A stretch of DNA of 64,000 nt from Flavobacterium poyangense (GTDB lineage: Bacteria > Bacteroidota > Bacteroidia > Flavobacteriales > Flavobacteriaceae), in assembly GCF_011751075.1 (NCBI RefSeq), contig NZ_JAALLN010000002.1, positions 204,709 through 268,708 on the forward strand, given 5' to 3'. The position numbers were made by a program, and so were the translations under genes. Positions within the stretch are counted from its first letter, which is position 1. Every line of letters begins with the position of its first letter. The notes under the pieces were generated by a model, which made no database searches, had not been told where the DNA came from, and was given only the letters and a program-made list of their open reading frames with translations. This document shows, in pieces, positions 46,157 to 55,876 of this stretch.

Positions 46157-47938
46157 TTATAAATTCGTATCTCCCCGCAATTGGCGGTATTTTTTTCTTG
46201 CATCAACAAAGTAAATACTATCCTGATGGTTAAAAATTATCTTTTCATATAAAGGCTTCGCCTTTTCTGTTTCTTTCAATTCGTCGTTATAAATTTCTGC
46301 TGAGAAGAACAATGCTTCGTCAACATAAATTCCATCACTATGATGGTCAATTATTTGCTGATACTGACTTAAAGCCGAACTATAATCTACCAGGCTTTCG
46401 TAAATTTTACCTAAACGCAACATTGTAACAGCTTCGATTTCCTGTCCCTTAAAGGTTTTTAAAATTCCCTGAAACTGAGCAATGGCCTCCTGTTTTTTAT
46501 TTTGGTACATCAGAAAATCACCTTTTGCAAATTGTTTCAGCGCTGTTTGTGTCGAATCGGCAACTGTGTTATCATTTATCAACAAAAAATATTCAAGAGC
46601 ATCGTTGGCAATCAATTGTGTATTGGCCGATTTTAATTCTTTAAACTGTTTTAAAGCCCATTCAAAATCAGTTTTATAATAACTCGTTTTGGCTGCTTTC
46701 AAACTCGCTTCATGCGACATGACATCATTCTTTAAATCCAATTGAATTTGCGAATAATAAATCAATGCCTGATTGAATTTTTCTTCCAAAAGCAAAATGT
46801 CTCCCAACTCCATTTTAGCATCGGCCTGTTGGTAATCGTTTAGATTAAGTTCCAGCGCCTTCTTAATAATCGTCTTACCTTCTTCGGGCTTTTTCAGATT
46901 GAAAGCCACAAAATGGGCCTGAATTATTTGCAAAGATAAGGTAAAAGGAGTTATTTCATAGGTTGTAAGCAATTGTTGCAATTCTGTATCGATTGCAGGG
47001 TAGTCTTTTTCCTGTGCTTTTGCAATTTTAATCTCCATCAGACGGGCATTAGTCTGAATCAACAAATCTAAATCTTTGGTATTTAAAAGAATAAAATTCA
47101 AAATCTCTGAGGCTGTTTCAGTATCATCTTCATTTAATGCAAACTGACTCAGATTGACAATACTCATTAACGACTCCGGTTCTCTTTTATAAATCGCTTT
47201 TTCCTGAATAAAAGCTTTCCCGAATTCTTTCTGCTGCACATAAAACCAACTCAAATAATGATTCCAGAATACATCCTGGTCTTTTTGTGTTTTTAGAATT
47301 AGTGCTTTTCGCATCGCATCTTTAAAAGCAGTATTATCTGCCTCCCCATTCATAAAACGGGACAATTGCGTTTGAATTAAATTGGCGTTTTGCGGATTCT
47401 GATAAGATTCGGTTAACAAAAGATCAATCATCAGATCGGTCTTTCCCAACTGACCGTACAACATTCCGATTTGAAAATTAAAATTGTAATTGGGTTGTAT
47501 TTCCATTGCCGTTTGATACGACTTTAACGCATACTCCAGCAGTACTTTTTTCTCAAATGAATTTCCAATTCCGTAAACATCATTTGGATTGGCTCTGATT
47601 TTTTCAATCGCCTGCTCGTAATACTCTTTGGCTTTGGATTCGTTTTTCTGAAGTTGAAAATTATATCCTAACTCTACTAAAAAAATACCTTGTTTGTATC
47701 TGTTGTATCTTTCCTGAATCGCTTTTTGAGCGATATCAAATTGCTGTAATTGCTGGTAGCAATCTACCGCTCTTAAAAAATACTGACTGTTGGAAGGAGA
47801 ACCGCTTAAAAGCTGTTCGTAGCTAACTTTAGCTTTTTCAAAATCGCCTTTATCGTAGTAATATTGAGCCAATTGCTCATTTTGTGCAAACGTAAAAGCA
47901 GACCACAACAAAACGATATAGATAAAGATGTTTTTCAT
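46157..47938 (-). CDS. Secreted tetratricopeptide repeat protein
   Basis: A 593-aa protein with a signal peptide (MKNIFIYIVLLWSAFTFAQ) and many TPR/Sel1-like helix pairs along the whole length (for example AQYYYDKGDFEKAKVSYEQLL near residue 25, and AKPLYEKIIFNHQDSIYFVDARKKYRQL at the end). It is likely a periplasmic scaffold. It sits between serS and DUF4286 on the same strand. Confidence 0.9.
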   Translation of the reverse strand: MKNIFIYIVLLWSAFTFAQNEQLAQYYYDKGDFEKAKVSYEQLLSGSPSNSQYFLRAVDCYQQLQQFDIAQKAIQERYNRYKQGIFLVELGYNFQLQKNESKAKEYYEQAIEKIRANPNDVYGIGNSFEKKVLLEYALKSYQTAMEIQPNYNFNFQIGMLYGQLGKTDLMIDLLLTESYQNPQNANLIQTQLSRFMNGEADNTAFKDAMRKALILKTQKDQDVFWNHYLSWFYVQQKEFGKAFIQEKAIYKREPESLMSIVNLSQFALNEDDTETASEILNFILLNTKDLDLLIQTNARLMEIKIAKAQEKDYPAIDTELQQLLTTYEITPFTLSLQIIQAHFVAFNLKKPEEGKTIIKKALELNLNDYQQADAKMELGDILLLEEKFNQALIYYSQIQLDLKNDVMSHEASLKAAKTSYYKTDFEWALKQFKELKSANTQLIANDALEYFLLINDNTVADSTQTALKQFAKGDFLMYQNKKQEAIAQFQGILKTFKGQEIEAVTMLRLGKIYESLVDYSSALSQYQQIIDHHSDGIYVDEALFFSAEIYNDELKETEKAKPLYEKIIFNHQDSIYFVDARKKYRQLRGDTNL

Positions 47939-47968
47939 ATTTCAGTTTTTTTAGTTGTAGCGTATAAA

Positions 47969-47997
47969 ACCCGACAGGTTTTAGAAACCTGTCGAGT
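47969..47997. repeat. AACCTGTCGGGTT-type palindrome
   Basis: ACCCGACAGGTTT (47969-47981) faces AAACCTGTCGAGT (47985-47997) with one mismatch. A related perfect palindrome is at 59430-59462. It lies between serS and the TPR gene and may act as a terminator or processing hairpin. Confidence 0.6.
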
Positions 47998-48010
47998 GTA
48001 AATATAAAAG

Positions 48011-49282
48011 TTAATCTATAATGTCAAATCCACAGTAAGGACGCAACACTTCCGGGATTACGATTCCTTCCGGTGTTTGGTAGTTTTCCAGAATTCCGGC
48101 CAAAACTCTAGGCAAAGCCAATGAACTTCCATTAAGCGTATGCGCCAATTGGTTTTTACCATCTTTGTCTTTGAAACGCAACTTAAGGCGATTTGCCTGA
48201 AACGTTTCAAAGTTAGAAACAGAACTGATTTCTAACCAACGATCCTGTGCTGTAGAAAACACTTCGAAATCATAAGTCAAAGCCGACGTAAAGCCCATAT
48301 CACCACCACAAAGACGTAAAACTCTGTAGGGTAATTTCAATTCCTGTAAAATGTTTTTTACATGCTCTACCATTCCGTCAAGCGCTTTATATGAATTGTC
48401 CGGATGCTCGATACGAACAATTTCTACTTTATCAAATTGATGCAAACGGTTTAATCCTCTAACATGCGCTCCATAAGAACCTGCTTCACGACGGAAACAT
48501 GGTGTATAAGCCGTATGCAAAATCGGTAATTCACTTTCGCTCAAAAGAACATCACGAAACAAATTCGTAACAGGAACCTCAGCCGTTGGAATTAAATACA
48601 AATCATCAATTGTAGAATGATACATTTGTCCTTCTTTGTCCGGCAATTGTCCTGTCCCGTATCCTGAGGCTTCGTTTACCAAATGAGGCACCTGAACTTC
48701 ATTATATCCTGCAGCTGTATTTTTATCTAAAAAGTAATTGATTAAAGCACGTTGCAAACGAGCACCTTTTCCTTTGTAAACCGGAAATCCTGCACCCGTA
48801 ATTTTCACACCCAATTCAAAATCGATGATATCGTACTTTTTCACTAATTCCCAGTGAGGCTGCGCACCTTCGTGCAAAACCGGAATGTCTCCTTCTTCAA
48901 AAACATTCAAATTGTCGTCCGGAGTTTTTCCTTCGGGAACAATATCAGCCGGAAGATTAGGCAATGTGTATAATTTGTTTGTCAATTCGGTAGCCAAAGC
49001 TTCTGCTTTTTCACCCAATTCTTTACTTTTCTCTTTTAAGGAAACGGTTTTTTCTTTTAAGATTGCGGCTTTAGATTTCTCTCCCGCTTTCATCAATTCA
49101 CCAATATCTTTGGACAATTTATTAGATTCAGATAAAACGTTGTCTAATTCTACCTGCGCAGCACGACGGTTTTCATCTAATTGCACCACCTCTTCAACAA
49201 CGCTTTTAGCATCGATATTTCGTTTTGCTAAAGCCTTGATTACTTTCTCTTGATTTTCTCTAATAAATGCGATTTGTAACAT
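48011..49282 (-). CDS. serS: Seryl-tRNA synthetase
   Basis: SerS charges tRNA-Ser. The 423-aa protein has the N-terminal antiparallel coiled-coil arm (residues ~30-100). Class II motif 2 is CFRREAGSYGAHVRG and motif 3 is NGSSLALPRVLAGILENYQ; EISSVSNFETFQANR is also present. A TAAATTTG box (minus strand, 49331-49324) is a likely promoter. Confidence 0.98.
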   Translation of the reverse strand: MLQIAFIRENQEKVIKALAKRNIDAKSVVEEVVQLDENRRAAQVELDNVLSESNKLSKDIGELMKAGEKSKAAILKEKTVSLKEKSKELGEKAEALATELTNKLYTLPNLPADIVPEGKTPDDNLNVFEEGDIPVLHEGAQPHWELVKKYDIIDFELGVKITGAGFPVYKGKGARLQRALINYFLDKNTAAGYNEVQVPHLVNEASGYGTGQLPDKEGQMYHSTIDDLYLIPTAEVPVTNLFRDVLLSESELPILHTAYTPCFRREAGSYGAHVRGLNRLHQFDKVEIVRIEHPDNSYKALDGMVEHVKNILQELKLPYRVLRLCGGDMGFTSALTYDFEVFSTAQDRWLEISSVSNFETFQANRLKLRFKDKDGKNQLAHTLNGSSLALPRVLAGILENYQTPEGIVIPEVLRPYCGFDIID

Positions 49283-49429
49283 AGCTTGATTTTTGTAACT
49301 ATTTTATTTTTATATAAAGGAAGCAAATTTAAGGAAATGTTTGTTAAGATTAAGGACAAAGTTGTCCGTAAAAAAGAATTTCACAGCCTTACGCAAAACT
49401 AACACATAAAGAAACGGCAATTCATTCAA

Positions 49430-49611
49430 TTTCGACGAAGGAGAAATCACATTGATACTTCGACAAAGGAAACCGCTTGTCATTCCGAAGAATGAGGAAT
49501 TGCACCGGTAACTCCGTACAGAATGTTGCCAATCTTTGGCGAATTACTGGTGTGATTTCTCCTAAAGTCGAAATGACATATTGTACTTATTTTCTCATTC
49601 TTCGGAATGAC
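49430..49611. repeat. GTCATTCCGA dispersed repeat with nested inverted repeats
   Basis: Two inverted pairs are seen: 49430-49450 with 49552-49577, and 49479-49499 with 49592-49611 (GTCATTCCGAAGAATGA words). It aligns with 59516-59700. It fills the gap 49283-49631, together with the serS promoter; no gene is present. Confidence 0.75.
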
Positions 49612-49631
49612 AAAAAACGGCGTATATCTAT

Positions 49632-50171
49632 CTAAGCTCTCTTAATCTCATGCCCCACAAACTCTTCTAAAACAGCAAACATCTCATCTACCGAAAGTAC
49701 TTCGGTATCGGGATGTGATTTTAGAAATTCTGCATTAAGTGCAACCAGATTTTCTTCCAGTTCAAAAAAAGTATCATTGTTTAGTAAATCTCTTGTTGGG
49801 TTTACGCCTTCAAATTTCCCTTTTAAAAACTTACCAATCTTAACACTGCTTAACAATCGGACTCTTTTGGCTTGTGTTTGAAACAATTCTAAATGCTTCT
49901 CGGCGCCAATTAAAGCCAGACCTTCTTCAATTAATTCATTCAATTCTTTATTCCAGCCAGAATCATAGACAAATTTTGCAAAATTGCCTTCGGTGTATTT
50001 TGAAGTATAATAGTCTAAGTAATAACTCATCAATGCATCTTCATGAATCAAATCGTCGTCGATTTTTTCCTCACGCATCAGATTTATTACCGAAATATTT
50101 GAGTTAATAACATCCTGAGGATCTTCGCTGTTTGCTGCTGTTTCTGAAATAATGATTCTTCCGAATTCCAT
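49632..50171 (-). CDS. DMP19-like (DUF4375) protein
   Basis: A 179-aa acidic protein. The segment MSYYLDYYTSKYTEGNFAKFVYDSGWN (residues ~49-75) fits the DMP19/DUF4375 pattern, and EEGLALIGAEKHLELF follows. DMP19 of Neisseria is a DNA mimic that blocks a repressor. Whether this homolog does so is unknown. The assignment is by eye. Confidence 0.6.
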   Translation of the reverse strand: MEFGRIIISETAANSEDPQDVINSNISVINLMREEKIDDDLIHEDALMSYYLDYYTSKYTEGNFAKFVYDSGWNKELNELIEEGLALIGAEKHLELFQTQAKRVRLLSSVKIGKFLKGKFEGVNPTRDLLNNDTFFELEENLVALNAEFLKSHPDTEVLSVDEMFAVLEEFVGHEIKRA

Positions 50172-50246
50172 TTTGAGTATGTTTAATGAATTGAATGCAA
50201 ATTTCGGGGAAAATAATGGAGTAAAGAAATGCTTTTAAATAAAAAA

Positions 50247-50274
50247 ACAGCAGTAAACTTTTGCTTACTACTGT
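50247..50274 (-). terminator. Terminator of the 50304-50777 lipoprotein gene
   Basis: ACAGCAGTAA (50247-50256) faces TTACTACTGT (50265-50274) with one mismatch that is a G-U pair on the minus-strand RNA. It has A-rich DNA on the plus side. Confidence 0.65.
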
Positions 50275-50303
50275 TCTATAATTAATTTTTTAAAAAGCTT
50301 CTT

Positions 50304-50777
50304 TTATCTCTCTACCTTAAAGCTACCTTCTGTAACGGTGAATGTTTTATCATTTTGGGTTCCCGAAAAAGTAAAGGTTCCTTCAATTTCATCAGCATTA
50401 ACTTTAGTAATAGTAATCGTTCCGGATTTTGCATTAGCATTATTAAATTCTGAATTATAAGAAAAAGTTGCCTGATAAGTTGTTTCCATTTCCTTTAAAT
50501 TATAAACCACAGGGTGGCTTCCTACTGTTGGATTCAATGGCAACCATAAACTAACTTTTTTGTACGTATCGTCACGCCCTTCAGAACCCATTAGATTAAT
50601 ATTTAATGAAGAAAGCAATTCAGGTTCATAAGAATGTGATTTTTCGTTGTATTTGAATTTGATAAATTCTTTTGCATTTACAATTTCTTCCTCTTTTTCA
50701 TCACTACAAGAAAAAGAAGACAATACTAATGCTAAAACTGCAATAGCAAAAAGTATAATTCTTTTTAAATTTTTCAT
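50304..50777 (-). CDS. Small secreted lipoprotein, unknown function
   Basis: A 157-aa protein with a clear lipoprotein signal (ALVLSSFSC, Cys24) followed by DEKEEE. The rest is predicted beta-strand rich (GTITITKVNADEIEGTFTFSGTQ), reminiscent of DUF6252-like lipoproteins. That match is uncertain. It is transcribed alone. Confidence 0.75.
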   Translation of the reverse strand: MKNLKRIILFAIAVLALVLSSFSCSDEKEEEIVNAKEFIKFKYNEKSHSYEPELLSSLNINLMGSEGRDDTYKKVSLWLPLNPTVGSHPVVYNLKEMETTYQATFSYNSEFNNANAKSGTITITKVNADEIEGTFTFSGTQNDKTFTVTEGSFKVER

Positions 50778-51083
50778 TTTGGTTTTGTTTTAATTGTCGC
50801 AAATATATAATTAATACTACAAGTAAATTGTTAATAGAAATCGTTTTGAATGCAAAAAGTGTTAAAACAAAAATTTTAAAATATTAAAAAGCAGTACTAA
50901 AAAACGCAATGCTAAAAATTTAAATTTTCAATTTCAACCAAATGAGACACTTAGTTCAAAATAACAAAAGGAACTTAAGAAATTCAACTTTACTTTGTGG
51001 TATTTATGCTACTTTTATAGCTTATTAAAGTAATTCGAATTAATAGTTTCAGCATTCTGTTCATTACTGCAAAAACATCCTTT
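50778..51083. other. Intergenic region, nothing recognised
   Basis: AT-rich divergent spacer between the lipoprotein gene and phzF. No RNA, no repeat shared with the listed families and no clear TAnnTTTG box in the expected position. Confidence 0.5.
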
Positions 51084-51986
51084 ATGAAAGAAAGAACAAC
51101 ATTAGAGTACTATGTTTTAGATGTATTTTCGAATACAAGTTACAAAGGCAATCCCTTGTCAGTTGTTTTTACAGATGGTGATTTAGAATTAGAAGTGTAT
51201 CAGAATATTGCTAAGGAATTTGGATATTCTGAGACCTCATTTGTTTATTATTCTACGACGCAAAAAGCTCTTAATGTTCGTTCTTTTACTCCCATTGGTT
51301 TTGAGATAGATGGTGCGGGGCACAATTTATTGGGGGCAGTCTGCGGAGCATTATTAAAAAAAATGCCAATATTTCAGGATCAGGACGAGAATCATCGTTT
51401 TGTAATTATGAAAGATGCCCCAATTCCGTTAACGGTAAGTTTTGAACCTGTAACCGGAGATCCAATTGTACAAATGCACCAAAAACAAGCTGTGATTAAA
51501 CATCAGGTTCCAACCTTTAAAATAGCGATTGCACTAGGCTTTAAAATCGAAGATTTAGAAATTGATATGCTGACACCAACTGTCGTACAAACTGAAGTAG
51601 CACATGTTATGGTTCCGGTACGAAACAGCCAATTACTCAATGATTGCACTCCGGACAGTAAACTCTTAATCGAAATTTCAAAAGAGCATCAATTCGAAGG
51701 ATTTTATTGTTTTGCGCTTTCTGATGAAACTCAGGATCACATTGTGGAAGCCCGATTCTTCAATCCCATAATTGGTATAGAAGAAGATCCGGCAACAGGC
51801 ACGGCAGCAGGGCCTTTGATTGGTTTTCTGATAAAAAACAGGCGTGCACAAGTCAACAAAGAATACAAGATTTTGCAGGGCGTAAAACTAAACCAGTCAT
51901 CTATTATTGAAGTGATGGGACGTGAAAAAGATATTTTGGTAGGAGGCTCTTCTATTATTACGATGCGAGGTGAACTTTACATCTAA
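51084..51986 (+). CDS. PhzF family isomerase/epimerase-like protein
   Basis: A 300-aa member of the PhzF (DAP-epimerase-like) family: VLDVFSNTSYKGNPLSVV, catalytic-type Glu50 in GYSETSFV, GAGHNLLGA and EEDPATGTAAGPLIG. No phenazine genes are nearby, so it is one of the many PhzF homologs of unknown substrate. Confidence 0.9.
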   Translation: MKERTTLEYYVLDVFSNTSYKGNPLSVVFTDGDLELEVYQNIAKEFGYSETSFVYYSTTQKALNVRSFTPIGFEIDGAGHNLLGAVCGALLKKMPIFQDQDENHRFVIMKDAPIPLTVSFEPVTGDPIVQMHQKQAVIKHQVPTFKIAIALGFKIEDLEIDMLTPTVVQTEVAHVMVPVRNSQLLNDCTPDSKLLIEISKEHQFEGFYCFALSDETQDHIVEARFFNPIIGIEEDPATGTAAGPLIGFLIKNRRAQVNKEYKILQGVKLNQSSIIEVMGREKDILVGGSSIITMRGELYI

Positions 51987-51987
51987 A

Positions 51988-52213
51988 TTAAACCTGTTGG
52001 GTGTAGTTGTTTTTTAACACATAGGAACATAGTTCATAGTTTTGAAAACGAGAAAAGGCGTTTCAATTATTTAAAATTTCAATTGTCAGTCTGAGCGAAG
52101 TCGAAGACCGCATAGTTTAGCTATGTAATAGAAATGTGTTTCTATTTGTTAAGTATTACTTTTGCGATACGAGCGAAGCAAATTCACGAAGTAATTGCAC
52201 CCAACAGGTTAAA
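51988..52213. repeat. 220-bp element with inverted ends containing a dispersed repeat
   Basis: AACCTGTTGGGTG (51991-52003) is the exact complement of 52198-52210, and the match extends imperfectly outward. Inside lies the second copy of the repeat at 4177-4318. It sits between the convergent phzF and patatin genes. Confidence 0.65.
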
Positions 52214-52228
52214 TTGACTTTAAGCCTC

Positions 52229-53785
52229 TTAACATTCCGTCAACAAATCTTTTAGTTCCTTCGTTTTTAAAAATGCAGCCAGTCGTCCGGCTAACAATAA
52301 CATTTCTTTCTCTTCGGGTTTTGTTCTTAGTTTTGTTTCTACATGAGAAGCGTATTCATACAACATTAAAACTTCTTCGGCTCCAAAGTCTTTAAACTTT
52401 TCCTTGTCTAAGCTTGATAGAATAACCTCTCCGTTATGATCTTTAGCAAAACTATTGGTGCCAAATTTTGCTATTAAATCCGTTTTAAAATCGGTCTGTA
52501 GTTTCAACCAGTTGCTGGCTATATCGTCTGTGTTTTTTAATTTAATGACCAAATCTTCATAGGCCTGATCTTTCTTCAGATTCGACAAATAATCACGTAA
52601 GGTTGTAAAGCCTATCACCTGATAATTACTAATCGGAATTTTATACTTTTCGAGCACATTTTCGACATCATTTTCAAAAGTAATGTATCGGGTCTGAACG
52701 GTATATAAAGAAGCCGTTTCTATTAAAGAGATCAATCCGATTTTCACATCATTTATAAACGGTTCTTTTTTTCCCTGTCCCAGACAATCGATAAAAAGTG
52801 CTTTTTTGTTCTTATCTTCTACTTTGGTATCATCATGAAGCAATTCTATTAAGGTCTGATAGCCCATATTATCAGAAGCCCCGCCATCAATCACACATAG
52901 TATTTTGTTCTGACCTTTGATTCCGAATTTTGTTTTTGGAAGCACACCCGGAAAAGCAGAACTTGCCGTAATGGCATACGTCAACGGAAAATCGTAACCG
53001 TTATTAATTTTATTTTCATTAAGTGAAATCGATGCCTTATTCGGAGCCAAAGAAGAATTTATTTTTAAAGCTCTTATTACATGTGGCATAAACGGAAAAC
53101 GTTCTCCGTTGTTGTAAGCTGTTCCATTTGCAACCAACATAGGCAACTCCGGATTCTTCAGGCTTTCTTTTGGAATAAAAAAATCGGACAGCAGCATCTG
53201 CTTTTTAAATTTCTCAGGGTTTTCTGGATTAGAACTGTCATACTGCAAAACCTCTAAATCTAAACGCTGTGTCATGGATACTTTTTCACCTTTTTCATTT
53301 CTGCTGTTATTGAGAAGAGAAAAAACATTTGCTGATTTATTTACATCTGATTTGTAAGCATCTGCTTTAGAGAAATAAAACTCATTAAAACTACAATTGT
53401 CATACTGCAATTTGTTTTTTAATATCGTCAAATAATATCCGGCCGAATAACACCCTCCTGAAACCGTTGAAAAATAATCTATTTCACTTAAAAAGTTACG
53501 TTGCGAATTGCTTTCTTTTATCTCCTCCAGTCCTAAAAGCACGCCCATACTAAAAAACTGCGCTCTCGATCCGCCTCCGGAAATCCCAACACCTAAAGCA
53601 ATTTTTGGATTCTGTAATCTGCCGTCACGATCCTGAACCGATTTGTATTCTGTTAAAGCAACCGAAGGAATTGAGTTGTAATTAATTTCTGAAAAAAGAT
53701 TGATCTTGCTCTGGGCTAATCCTTTGGTTAGAAAAAGAAGAAGAAAAAATAGCAACCGAAGTCTTTTACACAACATATTCCTCAA
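52229..53785 (-). CDS. Patatin-like phospholipase
   Basis: A 518-aa secreted protein (signal peptide to about LAQ, residue 25). It has the oxyanion motif GISGGGSRAQ (about 68-75), nucleophile Ser109 in STVSGG, and the catalytic Asp in VIDGGASDNMG (about residue 305). The fold is patatin/cPLA2, so it should be an acyl hydrolase acting on lipids in the envelope. It follows the 53800-54366 membrane-protein gene by 14 bp. Confidence 0.87.
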   Translation of the reverse strand: MRNMLCKRLRLLFFLLLFLTKGLAQSKINLFSEINYNSIPSVALTEYKSVQDRDGRLQNPKIALGVGISGGGSRAQFFSMGVLLGLEEIKESNSQRNFLSEIDYFSTVSGGCYSAGYYLTILKNKLQYDNCSFNEFYFSKADAYKSDVNKSANVFSLLNNSRNEKGEKVSMTQRLDLEVLQYDSSNPENPEKFKKQMLLSDFFIPKESLKNPELPMLVANGTAYNNGERFPFMPHVIRALKINSSLAPNKASISLNENKINNGYDFPLTYAITASSAFPGVLPKTKFGIKGQNKILCVIDGGASDNMGYQTLIELLHDDTKVEDKNKKALFIDCLGQGKKEPFINDVKIGLISLIETASLYTVQTRYITFENDVENVLEKYKIPISNYQVIGFTTLRDYLSNLKKDQAYEDLVIKLKNTDDIASNWLKLQTDFKTDLIAKFGTNSFAKDHNGEVILSSLDKEKFKDFGAEEVLMLYEYASHVETKLRTKPEEKEMLLLAGRLAAFLKTKELKDLLTEC

Positions 53786-53799
53786 AATTAAATTGGTTC

Positions 53800-54366
53800 T
53801 TATTCAACATCAAATAATCTCAAAATAAACGAAAGTTCGTAAACAATAAACAATACCGGCAAAACAATATGAAAAACCTTATGTTGAATCTTTAGAGCTA
53901 CCAGACATAAAACAACATGACTAATGATCCGAAGGTAATATTCACTATCGTTATATAAAAAATAATTCCGCCCTTTTATTACAGTATCAATTGTATCAGC
54001 TGCAAAACAGAGTGCCAAAACTGTGAAAAAACAGTTTTTACGCGAATAAAAATACTGTTTATAATCGGTGTGATCAATCAAACTATCCGGATAAAGAATC
54101 GCACACAACAAATAGAAAATCAGAATGTAACAAATGATAAAAAAATAATCGGCAAAATACCATTCTTTAATGAGTTTTAAATTAAACTCCCACCACCAAA
54201 AGTGTATCAGCAGCAGAAAAACATAAAAAACCCAAAGCGAATGTACAAAATAGATTTTTTTTTGCTTCGGAAACTGTATAAAAACTACAGACCCCTTTAT
54301 AAGATGAGTTAAACTTAAACCAAGGACAATCCCAATAATCGATTTAATATGCATTAATTCTTCCAT
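53800..54366 (-). CDS. Polytopic membrane protein of unknown function
   Basis: A 188-aa protein with about five to six hydrophobic helices and many aromatic residues (IHFWWWEFNLK, YILIFYLLCAI). It has the N-terminal IKSIIGIVLGLSLTHLIKG segment seen in several uncharacterised Bacteroidota proteins. It lies between the serine hydrolase and patatin genes and is probably co-transcribed with the patatin. Confidence 0.7.
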   Translation of the reverse strand: MEELMHIKSIIGIVLGLSLTHLIKGSVVFIQFPKQKKIYFVHSLWVFYVFLLLIHFWWWEFNLKLIKEWYFADYFFIICYILIFYLLCAILYPDSLIDHTDYKQYFYSRKNCFFTVLALCFAADTIDTVIKGRNYFLYNDSEYYLRIISHVVLCLVALKIQHKVFHIVLPVLFIVYELSFILRLFDVE

Positions 54367-54422
54367 AGGTGACGATATGCTATTTTATTCCTAAAAACCA
54401 TTTAAAAACAAAAAATCTTTTC

Positions 54423-55670
54423 CTAGTCTGATTGGTTAAAAACATTCCGTTTTTTCTTTTTCTCTTGTTCAGAAATAAGTCCCCCGTAAAAAAGCTGTAT
54501 CGTTCCTCCATAAAGAGCAGTAGGCAGTAAGTCGCCTTCAAACCGGTCCAGATTAAGAGTAGGAACTACCGGTGTATGCTTTTTGTTAGTTAGAATAATC
54601 ACAATTGAATTATGCAGAAAATCAATTACAAAACAATTCCCTGTCCAACCCGTATGCGCAAATGCATGACCGGCTTCTGGAAGTAATAACCCATAGATAA
54701 GATGTGTTGCAGCTGTCGGAATCTGAAATCCCAATGCATACGTTTTATCTGTATTAAACGTAGTAAGAAATAAATCTACGGTCTGCTGCGAACAGAGTTT
54801 AAAAGTACCATGCTTTCCCCCATTTAATACTAACTGACACAAAACAGAAAGATCATCGGCAGTAGAGAATAATCCAGCATGACCCGATATTTGACCCATA
54901 GAATAATAAGCAAATTCGTCATGAACCTCCCCTTGTATTGTTTGCGTTCTAATATTAGGAAACGAAACCCTGCCGTCTCTTGTATTTCCGCATCTTTCGG
55001 TTGCTTCAAATCTGTCTTGCGGAATCCCTTCACAACGAAGAATATATCCGGTATTTTTTAATCCTAAAGGCTCATAAATGTTCTTTTTAACAAAATCATC
55101 TTGTCTTGTTCCCGTGACTTTTTCTATAATAATGCCCAGTAAAGCAAACCCAATATCACTATACACTGTTACAGTGCCCGGTTTATTTGCCAAAGGAACC
55201 AACGGCAATAGGGTTATCGTTTTTTCACGAGATTGAGAATAAAAGTCGGGATGATGATCGGGATCATAAAAGTGAAAACTGGATGGCAAGCCCGAATTAT
55301 GTTGCAAAACTTGTTTTATAGTAACCTCATTTTTATCTCCACCAGTAAATTCAGGAAGATATTTAGATATTTTATCCTCAATACACAAAACCTTATCTTC
55401 CACTAATTTCATATAAGAGAATGTTGTCGAAAAAATCTTAGTCAAGGATGCCAGATCAAATATCGTATCTGTCTTCATGGGCTCAGGATTTGACATCAGT
55501 TCCTTTTCATCATATATTCTCTGATATCCGTAATTCTTTTGAAAAATCTTCTCTTGATTTAGAATAGCAGTAAAAACGGTACCTGGTAACCCGTTATTGA
55601 CAGAAAATCTAATTTCATTATCTATTTTTTCTATCCATTCGTGCGGATAATTGTTTTCCTTCTCTTTCAT
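54423..55670 (-). CDS. Serine hydrolase of the beta-lactamase/PBP fold
   Basis: A 415-aa protein with the SxxK motif as SLTK (Ser75, Lys78), the second motif as YSD (Tyr170; class C enzymes have YxN) and HTGWTGN as the third motif. No signal peptide is evident, so it may be cytoplasmic. The family includes esterases and D-aminopeptidases; resistance to beta-lactams cannot be assumed. It lies 56 bp upstream of the membrane protein on the same strand. Confidence 0.87.
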   Translation of the reverse strand: MKEKENNYPHEWIEKIDNEIRFSVNNGLPGTVFTAILNQEKIFQKNYGYQRIYDEKELMSNPEPMKTDTIFDLASLTKIFSTTFSYMKLVEDKVLCIEDKISKYLPEFTGGDKNEVTIKQVLQHNSGLPSSFHFYDPDHHPDFYSQSREKTITLLPLVPLANKPGTVTVYSDIGFALLGIIIEKVTGTRQDDFVKKNIYEPLGLKNTGYILRCEGIPQDRFEATERCGNTRDGRVSFPNIRTQTIQGEVHDEFAYYSMGQISGHAGLFSTADDLSVLCQLVLNGGKHGTFKLCSQQTVDLFLTTFNTDKTYALGFQIPTAATHLIYGLLLPEAGHAFAHTGWTGNCFVIDFLHNSIVIILTNKKHTPVVPTLNLDRFEGDLLPTALYGGTIQLFYGGLISEQEKKKKRNVFNQSD

Positions 55671-55817
55671 AGCTCATCATTTTAATCCTTTCACAAGTTA
55701 GGTTTGTGATTTGTAAATATCCCTGATGAATTTATAAAACCTTCTGTTTTTTTTATAATCGAGTTCCGATTAAGTAAGAATACAGGCATAATCGTTCGAA
55801 AAAATCAAGGCATAAAA

Positions 55818-55842
55818 AAAACCGCATTAGTAATGCAGTTTT
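55818..55842 (-). terminator. Terminator of the CDGSH gene
   Basis: AAAACCGCATT faces AATGCAGTTTT with one C-A mismatch that becomes G-U on the minus strand. It is 35 bp past the CDGSH stop. Confidence 0.7.
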
Positions 55843-55876
55843 CTCTATATTTTAAATAACCTAAAAAGCCAAATTC

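Noticed and set aside
48885..49253. 122-codon frame antisense to serS
   Set aside because: It is the complement of the SerS coiled-coil arm, with no independent support.
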